Source: Haematococcus lacustris (lineage: Eukaryota; Chlorophyta; Chlorophyceae; Chlamydomonadales; Haematococcaceae). From it: DNA of 64,000 bases. This document shows positions 35,476-51,965 of this stretch, in pieces (position 1 is the first letter of the stretch; each line of letters opens with the position of its first letter). The translations under genes were made by a program, and so were the position numbers. Under the pieces are notes generated by a model, which was not told the DNA's origin, did no database searches, and saw nothing but the letters and a program-made list of their open reading frames with translations. Location: assembly GCA_030144725.1 (NCBI GenBank), contig JASKMD010000029.1:14790280-14854279 (forward strand). Direction: 5' to 3'.

Positions 35476-36130
35476 GTCTTTGCATTAGTGTTTGGTGCCC
35501 ACTGGCCGTTGAGGGGAGGTGCAACTTGCAGCCTTGAAGTGCTGGCTAGGTATGACGAGCACAGGGAGCTGATGGTGGTATTGTAAAGCATGATCACGGT
35601 CTCCATGTGAGAGGCAGGCAATCTGGGCAGATGGCCAGTGAGGTATCAGTAGGATACGCCCATAATTTACTGATGGCCGATGACGTATCAATAGTGTACG
35701 CCCATAGCATTATAGGTGGCTCGGTTTCTGTAAAAACCTAGAATGCTAGGCAAGAGGGACCTAGAATATGTGGAATTTTACACTAGAAAAATCAGACTTC
35801 TTGGCTGGCGGTCGATCCCAAGGTACCAAGCTGTGAGGGACAAAAGGACACTTGCTTGTGCCTTTGTTGTCCCTGCACTTACCCCACTTCATTAGCTGCC
35901 TTGCTGGTGGTGTACCAGGATAAACGTGCTGAGGACCATCACTTAACCTCATGCGCAACAAGTATTGCAAAACCTAGACATGCCCACAGAGACCACAATG
36001 GATGGACTAGATTACCTTTACGAGCTGGGATACCTATCCACATTTGCTGGCCGTGCCTACTAATCATAGAGCTCGCTTCTCAGCCCATTTTCAGGTTACA
36101 GTGCATACATAGGAATGACATGGCTGTGGA
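35476..36130. other. Gene-free stretch with a 45-bp imperfect duplication
   Basis: GTATCAGTAGGATACGCCCATAATTTA (35645-35670) is repeated as GTATCAATAGTGTACGCCCATAGCATTA (35687-35713). The rest may be the upstream part of the LINE relic, heavily decayed. Confidence 0.45.
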
Positions 36131-36480
36131 TCAAATGAGCGTGAGGGATATACTTAACATTCTCAAGTCAAGGTCACGCACGAGCTTGACTAGGTTCAGG
36201 TTAGGCAACAGCGGTCTGGGGATGGAGAAGGCTAGTGATTGCACATGCAATAGATGCACAGAGGGGGTAGTGGATGGCGCCATGCATTTCATGTTGAAGT
36301 GCACTGCCACGAGTTCCATCAGGGAGCAGCCGGAGTTTGCCATGACCTTACAGAACAATAATGAGAACTTGCATGACTGCATGTTGAGCCCATGTGCACC
36401 TTTGTTTGTGCACCTTACTTTGAAGTGCGTTACAGAAAGTCCCGAACCCCTAGAGGGGGAGGGCGGCCTAGGAGCCTAAC
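36131..36480 (+). pseudogene. Non-LTR retrotransposon 3' relic (C-terminal zinc knuckle)
   Basis: The frame open from 35856 to 36479 becomes recognisable at about 36160: RTSLTRFRLGNSGLGME, then CTCNRCTEGVVDGAMHFMLKC. The C-x-C-x2-C ... H-x4-C pattern after an LxxxRLG motif is typical of the C-terminus of LINE reverse-transcriptase proteins, in the segment where ...EDxxHFLLxC is usual. The reverse-transcriptase domain is absent, as in 5'-truncated copies. Confidence 0.6.
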
Positions 36481-36905
36481 GGCTGACGGCTAAAGCGGTG
36501 TAAGCCACATCATCATCAGTCAAGTCAAGGTCACAGAGTGGTCGTAGCTCGGTGCAGTATGTTTGATCAACTTTTCGCCTGTCCCCTCACCCTCATGCCA
36601 TTGCCTACCCCTGCTCACAACCCCCCTTGCGTCACTCCCCCCTTCACAGCTCCAGCCCAGGTCCAACCCCTAGCAGGCAGCCTGTCAGGGGCATCCTCCC
36701 CACAGCAGCGGCTCAAACAGTTTGATTGTACAGCTCACCCTAGCTCAATCTAGCGAATGCTCCACCCGCCTCTAGGCACCCCATCACATGAGCACCAAGT
36801 TCGACTCGCCCATTTGGCTGCAAATACAAGTGCCCCTGGCTGTGTGCCCCATCCCTCCTGACAGAGTCCCTGCTCAGGCCCTAACGAGGGAAGCATGACA
36901 AGGCC
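36481..36905. other. Intergenic stretch, no gene seen
   Basis: Contains an imperfect duplication of TCAAGGTCACA (36166 and 36525). Its right end is the PRP43 3' untranslated region. Confidence 0.5.
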
Positions 36906-41899
<4,994 letters not shown>

Positions 41900-42264
41900 G
41901 GCGGCAGGGCTGCGCCGGGGCTAATGTAAATGTCCTAAACAATCGACGGGTAAGCAAGGACATGCGACATGTGTCACCGCTCTACAACTCTGCCCTTGCT
42001 GACCACTGGAGGTGCGGGGAGAGAGACTTCTTGAGTGAGAGTTTGAACAAACCTGCATGCCTTTCTCCTCTAGTGTTTTCACTCAGGCGGCCCCAACTAA
42101 CAGAAAACCTACCTCTGGTAAATGAAACGGCGCCGAAGTGTGCTGAGCGCAATGGCGGCTCAAATGTTCGGACTCAAACTTGTGCTTGTTGTGCTCAGGC
42201 GGGCCTCGCCTCTCCAGCTCGCAACCTCGACACCATCTCCCGGCCTTACCCCCGGCCCCCGGCC
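41900..42264. other. PRP43 upstream region
   Basis: Should carry the PRP43 promoter on the minus strand. No recognisable element, and no TATA box that I can defend. Confidence 0.4.
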
Positions 42265-42399
42265 CCCCCCCGCCCCGCCCCGCCCCGCCCCGCCCCGCCC
42301 CGCCCCGCCCCGCCCCGCCCCGCCCCGCCCCGCCCCGCCCCGCCCCGCCCCGCCCCGCCCCGCCCCGCCCCGCCCCGCCCCGCCCCGCCCCGCCCCGCG
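42265..42399. repeat. (CCCCG)n pentanucleotide array
   Basis: About 27 perfect CCCCG units, 60 bases outside the left end of transposon copy 2. A smaller array of the same unit lies at 58760-58795. Confidence 0.95.
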
Positions 42400-42462
42400 G
42401 GTGTAAAGCCGGAGAAGCCCACATACACAAGTAGTTACAATAGTTTGTGCTGTTACAACAGT

Positions 42463-44933
42463 GGCTACCCCTCCCATTGAACGACCACGTAAGGGACATT
42501 TGACTTTGTGGCGTGCCTGGTGAGAGTTGAAGTGTCATTATAACACGGAATGCCTTATCTCTGCGTCGCGCTTGCGCCTGCGCGCCCGAGCTGCTGGCAC
42601 CCACGGTGACCGGCAACCTGCCAGGCACGCGAACGATTTCGCTCTGCGCAATGGGCCTTTCAAGTGCTGATTCACAACACCCACAACGCAAGATGCAGAG
42701 TTCTCCGCTGCGGTACACTGCGGTACACTTTACGCATGGAGCCCAGTTTTCTCAACACAGCCAGCTCAGTCGCACTCTGCCTGCTCATTCAGGTGCTCCA
42801 GCACCATGTATCGTAGGTCAGCACGCAAGGTGTTGGCTGGCACATGCAACCCCACTGCCTTGCAATACTCGTTTAACATCTTCACGCTCAGCTTCTTGCC
42901 CAAGGTGCACAGCTGCTTCACGCTGTCTGGTGCAAATGAGCACAGAAGGGTGAGGCACTCATCGTCCCAATGCTTGTCATCCCTCTTCTGGTCAAACATG
43001 GGCATGGCCACAAAGGGCTTTGTGATGGAGGGCCTGATACACACACCCCTTGGTGCGGGGGTCATGCATTGGGCACATGCACATGCAGTCTGTGACCACT
43101 CAACCTGGATCATGGGCATGGGCTGGGGCTAGGGTTGGCATGGGGGCGGGGGCATGGGCTGGGGCTAGGGCTGGGGCTAGGGATGCAGCACATCATGGCT
43201 GCAGCACATCAGGGCAGTAGCATGCAAGTAGCATTACCTTCAGCTGTACCTTCAGCTTCACATGTGCCGCATTCATTGTCCCCACTCACAGCCCCACCCC
43301 CCGCCCCTTCCCTTCCCCCTGCCACTCCCTCCCTTGTTACGACTATATAACGATTTGTGATTTTCTCGTAATGGAAAGGGATCTGGGTTGCATGATGTGA
43401 TGCAGCGCAAACTCCAGTCGTCCAAGCTGTACCTCAGCATCTTGCAGTGTTGACAACTGTAGCATCACATTGCCATCAGGCTGTGACCGCAGAAGGCGCA
43501 ACAGTGTGGGTACTTGCTGTATCTGCTGGAGAACTTCAGCAGCAATTGCCCTGCAGCCAAAGGACCAAAGAAGGGCAGGGCAGTTCAGCGAAGGTCAGGC
43601 TAGGGCCATAGCCAGGGCAAGGCTGGTGAAAGGTTGGGCTGGTGCAAGTCAGGGCTGAGGAGTGAAAAGCGCACCTTGCGATGGCCCAGCCCTGCTGTTG
43701 CTGGGGCATGCTTGGGGGCATGCTCTGCTCGTCCTGCTCCTGAGTGGTGTATCTGCATGACACCACACACCGGAGTGTGACGAGTGGTGCTACCACCAAG
43801 GTGCTAGGTTGAGTAGGCTGCAATCTGAGTGTGAACTAATGCTGAACAGCTGGCTTGCGTGTCAGCCCATCATCCAGCAGGGGCACTCACACGATGGGCT
43901 GCTGCTCCTCGGCAAGTGAGGTCACAAGGTTGGTGGCAGGCCTGGTGAGGATGGAGGGCCCCGGTAGGTGCAGCAGTCCCTGCAGCTGAGACTGTGATGG
44001 GTGGTGGTCTGGGAGATGGTGGGGGCAGGGCGCATGGGCTGGCCCAGGCTGTGCAGCTGCTTGCGTGGGTGTGGAGCAAAGACTGGGCATGGGCTGGAGC
44101 TGGCTGGCTGGCTCCTGCCCCTGCAGCCGCTGGCCCACAACATGCACAGCTGCAGCAGCCTCAGCGCAAGTTCTATGGGCCAGTGGAACCTGTGAAGGCT
44201 TGAGGTTTTTGCAGGCCGTGATGACATCATACATTTGGGCTGTGACCTGGCCGATGGCTCTGTAGACTCTGCCCGGAGCGGTAGGAGGCTGCTTCCCCCT
44301 CCACATGGATCTCCACCCAGCCAGTGCTGCCAGCTAGGGCAAACTTCACACAACACGCACAGCGGGCAGCATTGCCCCCCCTCCATTGGTAGGGGTGGGA
44401 TTTGGAGGACAAACCCATGCCTGCAATCATGTGCACACGCCATCTTCTCAAACACCTCTTGGGATAACTCAGGATGAGTTGAGACTTTGGCAGGGGGTCC
44501 ACAGTGAGTCCCTAGCTAGTGACGCAAGGCTGGAGAGTTCGATTGAGTTCGATGGTCGTGAGACTAGCATCAGCAGAGTGGGGAGCATGGAGGAGGGTTT
44601 GCCCACCTTTTGGAGCCTAATCAACAAGGAATTGATGCAGTTGCCACTGCTGTGCTCCTACTGTGGTCTCCTCATAGTTCCAGAGCCCCTGGGCCAGCGC
44701 ATGTTGGTTTTCATGTTGGACATGAGGTCGAGCTCTTCGCACATCGCGCACTAACCATCGCGTTAAACAGGGACTCACTACTACTGGTCAACGTACATCA
44801 AGTTCCGCTCAGCGCGGCCGCATTCTGACGCTTCAATCCGCGTGTAAATCAGTGCAGAAATGAGTCCGGAAAAGCCGTTGTCCTTTCGTTAAAAATCGTT
44901 AGGGGGGTTGGTCGTTCAATGGGAGGGGTAGCC
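42463..44933 (-). mobile_element. DDE DNA transposon, copy 2 (internally deleted)
   Basis: A 2471-bp element in reverse orientation to copy 1. The two 25-bp ends are identical to each other, beginning GGCTACCCCTCCCATTGAAC, and differ from copy 1 at three positions. CAGT flanks both sides (42459-42462 and 44934-44937). Compared with copy 1 it lacks the catalytic exon (equivalent of about 27100-27900). Confidence 0.9.
42766..44470 (-). pseudogene. Deleted transposase of copy 2
   Basis: Keeps the N-terminal part (HPYQWRGGNAARCACC; GSTGWVEIHVEGEAASY), the Pro/Gln linker, EEQDEQSMPPSMPQQQQG, and the C-terminal exon VEWSQTACACAQCM to LNEQAECD ending at 42766. The SDGCAGQFKG and HFKGRHDSEGG motifs are gone, so it cannot encode active transposase; it could only have been moved in trans. 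Confidence 0.8.
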
Positions 44934-44939
44934 CAGTGT

Positions 44940-45230
44940 TGCTTGCTTTCCTGAGCTGGCAGCCAATAGCATGGAGTACCATGCGTTGGGGTACAAGCGG
45001 TTGTAAGACTAACCACCCAAGGCCCAGCAGCAGTAGCAGCCTGCTGAGGCTTAGTAGTGTGTGCTCCCCTTCGAGCTGTCATCAACTTACAGCAGTGCAT
45101 GCATGTCATGCCAATTCTAGGCTATTGTCCTGTCACAGGGATGAGGCAATCGTGCAGGTAAAAGGCGCCTATGCCATTCGCATGGGGACGTAATCCCACC
45201 CAGACAAAACACCACCCGTGGTAAGAGGAC
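44940..45230 (+). pseudogene. Fanzor-like relic, family 1 copy F (3' tip)
   Basis: Directly outside the right duplication of transposon copy 2. It reads MEYHALGYKRL, stop, then PPKAQQQ, stop, equivalent to KEYPGLGYKRLRDKPPKAQQQ, followed by the conserved tail (AGTGCATGCATGTCATGCCAATTCTAG, CCCAGACAAAACACC). Confidence 0.6.
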
Positions 45231-45775
45231 CTGGTTCTGCCCTTGCGGGCTGATGAAGGAGGTGCTGCTATTGATGCGCAAGTGATGCAATATGTAGGGA
45301 AAGGAGTGCAGGGAGTGCTCAACGACTGCGATGATTCCGTGTAGGAAGCAGAAGCACAACCCCTAACGCTACCAAAGGCCAGAATGAAATTAGCTTGCGA
45401 TCCCCTGCCCCAGCCTCGTGAGTTGACTGCGTAGCAACGTAGCAAGAAAGAACGGCACATGGCACATGCAAGCCTGTGTACCCTTCCTCGCCCACTGAGG
45501 TTCCCACTGCCATGACCCATGCTCCCTTCCTTGCATAGGCAGAGCAACTGCGGTGACACCTTTGACCCCATCATGACCACAAGCACTGCGCATGCATTGC
45601 CAGTACATCAGCAAGGTCAGCTGTCGTGTGCCCTTCCTGTGTATTCTTGCCAGAGTGACATGAAAGACAAACATATATGTACGTCAGCAAGCACATGCTC
45701 TCTTGTTGTGGCTGGTTATTGCTGTGCTGGCTGCTGTCAAACAAGCAAGGACTGCCCTTCCTTCCATCGACACAC
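45231..45775. other. Intergenic stretch, no gene seen
   Basis: Probably includes the 3' untranslated region of the VMS1 gene. No recognisable feature. Confidence 0.45.
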
Positions 45776-48700
45776 TCAATACAACCGCTGTTGCTGTGAT
45801 GCCCGTTGCAATGCTGCCATGCGTGCTTCCGCTGCAGCAGCCATGGTTTCCCTCCTCCTGGCTGTTTCCTCTGGCGTGAGCACCTGTGGCTGGGACCCAG
45901 GCACCGCCTTGCTCTTGCTGTTGCCAGGACCACCTACCTTCCGTGCGCCCGGCTGCTTGTGAGAAGAAGTCAACCTACCAAAAGAACACAACAAATAGGG
46001 TTAGTGGGAGGGCTGCCTGACATGCCAGGCCTGGCTGCAGAGCACTCTGTGGATGCCATTGACATCTGGCGAGTGGTACAAGCTGGTGCACAAGAGGGCG
46101 CAAGGCTGCCTGCACAAACACTTGGTAGCCTCACCTGGCCGCCAGAGCTGCTGCCTCTGCCGCAGCCTGTGCTACCTCCTGCTCCATTGCAGCTTTTGCT
46201 TGCTCTGCCCCTCTTGCTTTCTTCTCTTCCATGGCAGCCTTCTTCTCCGTATCTTTGGCTTTCTGGCGGGCCTTTTTCTCCGCCTGCACGGCGAGGTACG
46301 CGCCTGTTGCCTAGCACTCAGCACAGACTGGCTCAGAGCACTGGCAATGCTTTTGCCAAGCGACAGCTCGTCACCGAGGTGTGCATAGGCATGGGTGTTA
46401 CGCGAGTAGCCTTATTAGTATACCTTACCTTCTTAGCTAGTTGCGCAGCCTCCAAGTCCTCGGTCAGAGCGCTGGGTATGCCGGCAGCCGCGTAGTCCCA
46501 GCGGTCTTGTGCTGAAGCCATGAACCGTCGGAAAGCATCGCGCGTTTCCTTGTTCAGCGACACGGCGTATGGTACGCGACCTCGACTATCGCGTGCGCAG
46601 GGGTCGGCGCCTCCTGCCAGCAAGCTTGACACCTCTGCGGCATCTCCTGAGCGAGCAGCGGTATGAAGCGCGGTCTCTTGGAAGTCTTTGTTGTGCGTGT
46701 CACACCTGTCCAGCTCCGCGCGCCCATCGCTATCGCTGTCGTGTTTTGGCTGCACGGTGGCATAGCAATGCTGGCATAGCTGACGGCAACAGTGCACCCA
46801 AAGCGGCTGGTACGGTGTCAGATGCAGGTGACGTAACAAGCATGATGAGCAGGTCAGGGCTGGGGTAATGGTAACAGCAAGGGTAGAGGCATGGCGCCAT
46901 GCATAGCGTACGGATGCATGCTGCCCACACCAGAACATTTTACAATAAGAGCACCACTGTGTCTTCATTTGCGGAACATACCCACACAAGGGAAAACATT
47001 GGGAGTGAAGGCGGGCACAAGAGCCCCGTGCATTCCCTGATGTGGTGCCAGTTGGCTGCTTGTGCTTGGCTGGCTGCACAGCTACAGGTGCAGTCCTAAG
47101 CTGTTAGCCTATTCAGGCCTGATAGCATTGCAGGGGTCATACTTATGGACAGCCCATGCCAGCCAAACCCTACCTGCTGCGCCGTGCTTTGCCGGTCTGC
47201 CGCCTGTGCTGCCGCTGCCAGCTTCTCCTGGTCCCTGCGTAACCGCCTTTGCTCCTTGCGTTCCACAGCAGCGGCTGCCGCCTCGGCCGCTGCGGTCTGT
47301 GCCGCCAGAGCCCCCGCACAGGGCTCAAACACAGCCAGCAGCAGGCCTATGACCCGGCGGGCCTCACCAAATGTGGGCCGCTGGGTGGCAAACGGGATGC
47401 GCCGCAGCCGCGGGTTGCTGGGGCTCAGCAGCGCCCTGCTGGCTCCTGCACCCGCAGCCACTAGTGAGGTGCCCGCACTGTTCTCTGACAAAACAGCCCC
47501 TGCAGTGTCACTGGCGCCTGCCAGCACGGAGCGGGCGTTGGAAGAGGGGGCCTGCACGAAGATGAGGTCGGCACTGTCCAAATAGGTCCTCCACGAGGCC
47601 AGCAGCACAGCAATGTCCTGGTCCAGGGCCCCCTCATTGTAGCGGCGCAGGGCTGCGCCTGCGGACCGCGCAAACTTGCCGGATGCGTCCTGAGCAGACT
47701 GCTTGCCTCCAGCCTTAGCCCTGCGCCAGCAAGCATGTTGGTGGTGTGCTGGTACACCATGCTGCCATCACGGTCATCTTGCTACCCTATACCCATGACC
47801 AGAACCCAGTCTCTTCTGCATCTCCACCTGAACAGAGTGCTACTGGCATCAGCATCAGCAGCCGCATCATGATCATGTGTCAGCACCATGGCATTGCAAA
47901 CACCTTCACCTTCACCTTCACACATCACTCCCACCTCCTTCTACCTCACCTTACCTCACAACGTATCTGTGGAATGTCTTGTGGGCAACCACTTCAAACA
48001 GCTCTGATGAGTTGGGTGCTGCACTGCCACCACTTGGTTGAGCAGCAGCCTTGGCTGACCCTGGCGCTGACCGCGCCCTGAACACTGCGGCTGCAAAGTG
48101 ACCCCCCCTCAAGAGGATGATGACGAACTGCCCCCTACACTGCCGCAGCCTCTGCAGCTCAGCGAGCAACTGGTGTGGGGAGTCTGGTCCCGCGTGGCTG
48201 CGTACATGGTCCCGCTGCAGTAGGCACTGCCATACACAGAAGGCCTGACCATCTGCGTGCACCATGCCCGGCCACCATCACTGCCAGGATGCACAGCGCT
48301 GCGGCGTGGAGGAGAGGCAGGGTGAGGTTGGGGCTGGCTGGGTCAAGTGAGTATGCAGCTGAGGCTGGTGGGTGTGGGTTAACAGGAGGGTGGCCTACAG
48401 TAGGGGAGGACCATTGGAGGGGGGTCCACACCTTGGGAACGAAACATGGCCTGGGGTGGGGTTGAGCTGAGGAGTCCCCTTCGCCCCTTGTTGCCCCGGC
48501 TGCCTCCGTCACTGTTCTCCCCTTCTGTGTCACTGCTGCTGGAGCCTGAGATGCTGGACACCTGTAAGGGCAATGGCTTGCCTTGCTCCGCGCCTGACGA
48601 GCCATAGCGGCATGTACTGTCTGGCTGTGTGGAACCTGTGCTCTCGACACAACAGCACAGCATACCTCAGAATCTTGCTGGCTGATGAGCAGTTCAAACT

Positions 48701-48962
48701 GTTCTTCGCTGACAGCTGGCAGTTTGCTTAACCGGCGTTTCACATTGTACCGGTGCCAGTCACATTTGAAGTGAATGCGCTGTTCTGTAGCTGAAGCAAA
48801 GCCAGCACTGAGGACACCAATGCCACAGGCTAAGCATGTGGCACCATTCTCGTTCCATTGCCCTCCCTCAGCTGTGGGAGAGGGTTTCAGCACTGTCCGC
48901 TGCAAAAGCTCGGGCCTGCTTGGAGGGGCGACACTCTGTTGGCATTTGCTAATGGTCGACAC
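45776..48962 (-). CDS. VMS1: VMS1/ANKZF1-type peptidyl-tRNA nuclease (start unresolved)
   Basis: Family members release nascent chains from stalled 60S ribosomes by cutting peptidyl-tRNA. Exons in phase: 48666 to about 48962, 48432-48561, 47955-48252, 47174-47720, 46429-46749, 46135-46283 and 45776-45974. Domain order: C2H2 finger (ATCLACGIG...QRIHFKCDWHRYNVKRRL), Ser/acidic linker, VLRF1 domain ([58 protein letters not shown], with the conserved catalytic Gln in GGKQS), an ankyrin repeat (ETALHTAARSGDAAEVSSLLAGGADP), an Ala/Lys/Glu coiled coil and a basic C-terminal tail similar to the VCP-binding end. Exon 1 has no in-frame ATG, so an upstream exon is needed. Confidence 0.93.
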
Positions 48963-49310
48963 ATGCTGCTAGGCGACAGTGCTCACAGCGCCGCTGCTCC
49001 CAAGTTCGCTGGGTTGGTCGCATCCCCCGCTGCGCCTGTCGCAACGGCTCCGTCGAAGAATGTCGGAGGGATGGAGTACAAAGATCCCAGCACTGACATC
49101 CCAGGCCTGGCGAGAGGTTAGAACTGGAACGCTCGCTGCGCCCCATGAGTTGATCAGCATGGGCCAGCATGCCATGCAAGTATCCTTTGTACAACAGCCT
49201 GTTGTCAACAGGGCAACTCAAGCTAGACTGACTGAAGACACGGCAACTCAAGCTAGAGATGGTATCGTTGGCACAAAGCAGCTACAACCATAGGCTGCCG
49301 CGCTCAGCCA
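48963..49310. other. Upstream of VMS1, first exon not identified
   Basis: Should contain the missing first exon or promoter of VMS1. A 17-base direct repeat CGGCAACTCAAGCTAGA-like occurs at 49215-49255. No clear coding exon. Confidence 0.4.
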
Positions 49311-49490
49311 GCATCCAGGACTCTTAGCATGCCATGTGTGGGTGTGAGCAGCAGGCTGGCCGTGTGTGGCACCGGGCCTAGCAGCTGTCCAGGACTCTTA
49401 GTGTGCCATGCGTGGGTGTGAGCAGCAGGCTGGCTGTGTGGCACCGGGCCTAGCAGCCGCCTAGGACTTTCAGCGTTCCATGTGTGGGTG
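49311..49490 (+). repeat. About 83-bp tandem repeat, with an inverted copy at 51905-51985
   Basis: Units contain GCCATGTGTGGGTGTGAGCA, GCAGGCTGGC and GGCACCGGGCCTAGCAGC. Slightly more than two units stand here, and one inverted unit lies at 51905-51985. They bracket the hAT element 49504-51120 and touch the hAT transposase relic. Confidence 0.8.
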
Positions 49491-49503
49491 TGAGGGGTAT
49501 GAG

Positions 49504-51120
49504 CAGGGTTGTGACTTTGCGTTCTTTCACTTTTGCATTCTTTCATTCTTGCATGAAATCGATGAAATTTCAATGCAAGAATGAAAGACTTGAAATGGCA
49601 TGAAAACGCGTGGTTGCCATGAGTTTTTTGACCTGAAACTTTGCACACAGCCCTGTTTAACATCTGGCAACTCAATGCAACAATCAGGATACGATTTGGT
49701 GCACCACATCCACCAAAACCAAAGGTCATTAAGGATATCCAAAACCACAGGATAGGATACCACAGCTCCAAACCATGCATACTAAGCTGGTGAGTTAGCC
49801 CCCACCGTTGCTGTTCATGCATGATGCCATGCTACTGCCCCCCGCGGCACCTCCATACGGCACGAACGCCTTGCAACACCCCACATAAGGTGACAAGTGA
49901 CAACAACACCACACCAACAATAACACCACCAACAATAACACCACCACCAACAACAACAAGACCACCACACCACACCACACCACCACCACCAAGCCATCAA
50001 GTACCCCACCGTTACTGATACTCCCCCACCGTTGCCTAGAGTGGGCTGGCTGGCCGCTACTGCTAGCGCCCGCTCCATGCTGCCCGCCCAAGGCTGGCCT
50101 TTAGGGAGGAGGAAATTGGCTGCCACTCTTGGGTGCCGCTCCTGGCTGCCCGCTCTAGGCTGCCCGCTCTAGGCTGCCCGCTCCAGGCTGCCCGCTCCAG
50201 GCTGCCCGCTCCAGGCTGCCCGCTCTAGGCTGCTACGCCAAGGGCTGTTGGGTAGGGTAGGGAGGGGGCTACGGCGTGTGTTGTGGGATGGGGGGAGGGT
50301 AGGTGGGGTGGCAGACTCGGAGGTGGCGGTGGTGGGAAGGGGGAGGGAAGGGGGGAGGGGGCAAGGGGCAGGAGTGTGACCATAAGACCTGCAGCCAATG
50401 AGGGGCATCCTTGCAATCAGGCTGGACATTGGGGGCCATTCATGTGCAGGGGCGGGCATGTGCAGGGGAGTTTTGCTCCATGTTATTGTGCCTTGCAATC
50501 TCATTGCTGGCTCCTTAACGCCGGCTGCTCTGCCGCCTTGCCTGCAACCACCCAACCACACCTGCCACACACGTGCTACCTCAAATCACGCGTCATGTTG
50601 CACCTGCAAGCAATCAATAGCTAAAGGGCAATGGCTGCAGTGTCCTCAGAGCACCTTACAGCGGCTTCCTGGGCTTTTCATGGCACTTGCAAGTGATTCT
50701 CCAAGCGGTTCATGGCACTAGCAAGTGCGTTTTCAAGCGCGTGATGTTATTGATGAACATGTCCTCGCCGCACTGGAGGCAAATCCCACAGTCCTCCGTT
50801 GCGCTCTGATCCAACTGCTGCGCGGGCAGTGCGACGCCTCTTCCCGTTAGGTTGTATAGGGGTCGCATTGCCCAGGCCAATCACGTTGTGCTGGAGCACC
50901 CGTGGCAATGCCAACGAAGGGCCAGAGAAAGCAGCAATGCGGCCACGAGCATTCTGGTGATGGCCACTAGTTGCCGCGACAGCCTCAGCCATCGGGCTCT
51001 ACTCGTGCTGCCGGGTGCTGGCTACCGGGATTTTTCATTCTTGCAATGAAATGTTGCATTTTTGCACGTGAAAGATTTCACTGCAAGATTTCATGAAATA
51101 CTGCAATTTTCACAACACTG
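49504..51120. mobile_element. Non-autonomous hAT element of 1.6 kb with exact 8-bp duplication
   Basis: Ends CAGGGTTGTGA and TCACAACACTG are inverted repeats, flanked by GGTATGAG at 49496-49503 and 51121-51128. Subterminal regions are rich in TTTCATTCTTGCATGAAAT-type inverted repeats. The interior has CAACAACACCACC-like and CCGCTCCAGGCTGC repeats (50145-50230) and no transposase. Confidence 0.88.
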
Positions 51121-51128
51121 GGTATGAG

Positions 51129-51743
51129 GGTATGTCATCCTATCCCAGACATACCGTGTCCGTGTGGTATGAAGTGCGTATGGAATGGATCAAGGAGCGG
51201 ATGGCTACCGAAAGTGTCACATGCCTTGCAGCCGGCCGTGGGTGAGCCCGAGATTAGATTGTTGTAACGGCTTTACGGTGCAAGCTAGAGCGAGAAAAGT
51301 CGTGCCAACCATTCCCTTTTCAGGAGTCGTACCCGTGTCGCAAGGGTTATCACTAGCATGTACCACCCCCGTGTAACACCCGTGTAACACCCGTATATGA
51401 CCGGCTTTGTAACAGTTACGATGAGGATAACTGCATCGGTCTCGAGCGTTCACTCGGAACTGCTTCGGCCTCGGTCGTTTACAAACCCGGAAAAGCACGA
51501 AGGAGGACAGAGACTGTCTTTTTCTTGTGCTGGACGAGCTTCGGCTGGAGGATGTGGGTCTTGGGTGTCGGGTGTAGGACTGACAGGCGTAGCCATAGCG
51601 CTAGTGGCGCTGATGGGTGCCGCCGGTGGGCCGGTGAGGTATTGATATCTCGTTCAAATTCCTCAGGGTATTAATTAGGGACCGTCCCATCTACGTAGAT
51701 CTACGTAGATCTAGATGCTAGATTTAGATGGTCTAGCAGCATA
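51129..51743. other. Gene-free stretch with nested palindromes
   Basis: Contains TGTAACACCCG in tandem (51372-51393) and the palindrome cluster CTACGTAGATCTACGTAGATCTAGA (51690-51714). No gene seen. Confidence 0.5.
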
Positions 51744-51818
51744 GTGGTTATCTAGCAAAGAGGAGTGCTAGATGGACGATAGACGTCATCCCGCCCAGGT
51801 TCGACTCCTGATAACCCC
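51744..51818 (+). tRNA. tRNA-like gene or pseudogene, anticodon unclear
   Basis: A cloverleaf can be drawn: acceptor GTGGTTA with TAACCCC (one mismatch), D-stem TAGC/GCTA, D-loop AAAGAGGAGT with the GG pair, T-arm CCAGG-TTCGACT-CCTGA (one mismatch). Box A TAGCAAAGAGG and box B GGTTCGACTCC are perfect. The anticodon arm needs a bulged G and gives loop GATAGAC without U33, so no amino acid can be assigned. A decayed tRNA or the head of a SINE is likely. Confidence 0.4.
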
Positions 51819-51965
51819 ACAATTTACAGGGTAATATCGCCACTCCGACGCCAACCTGGCATACGCTATCAGTGGGAGTGACAAGGCGACATTACAATAC
51901 ACACACGGCACGCTAAGAGTCCAGGGCGGCTGCTAGGCTGGTGCCACACACGGCCAGCCTCCTGC

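Noticed and set aside
49795..50126. Hydrophobic minus-strand ORFs (VVVLLLVVVLLL) as a membrane protein
   Set aside because: They come from a CAACAACACCACC-rich low-complexity stretch inside a non-autonomous hAT element.
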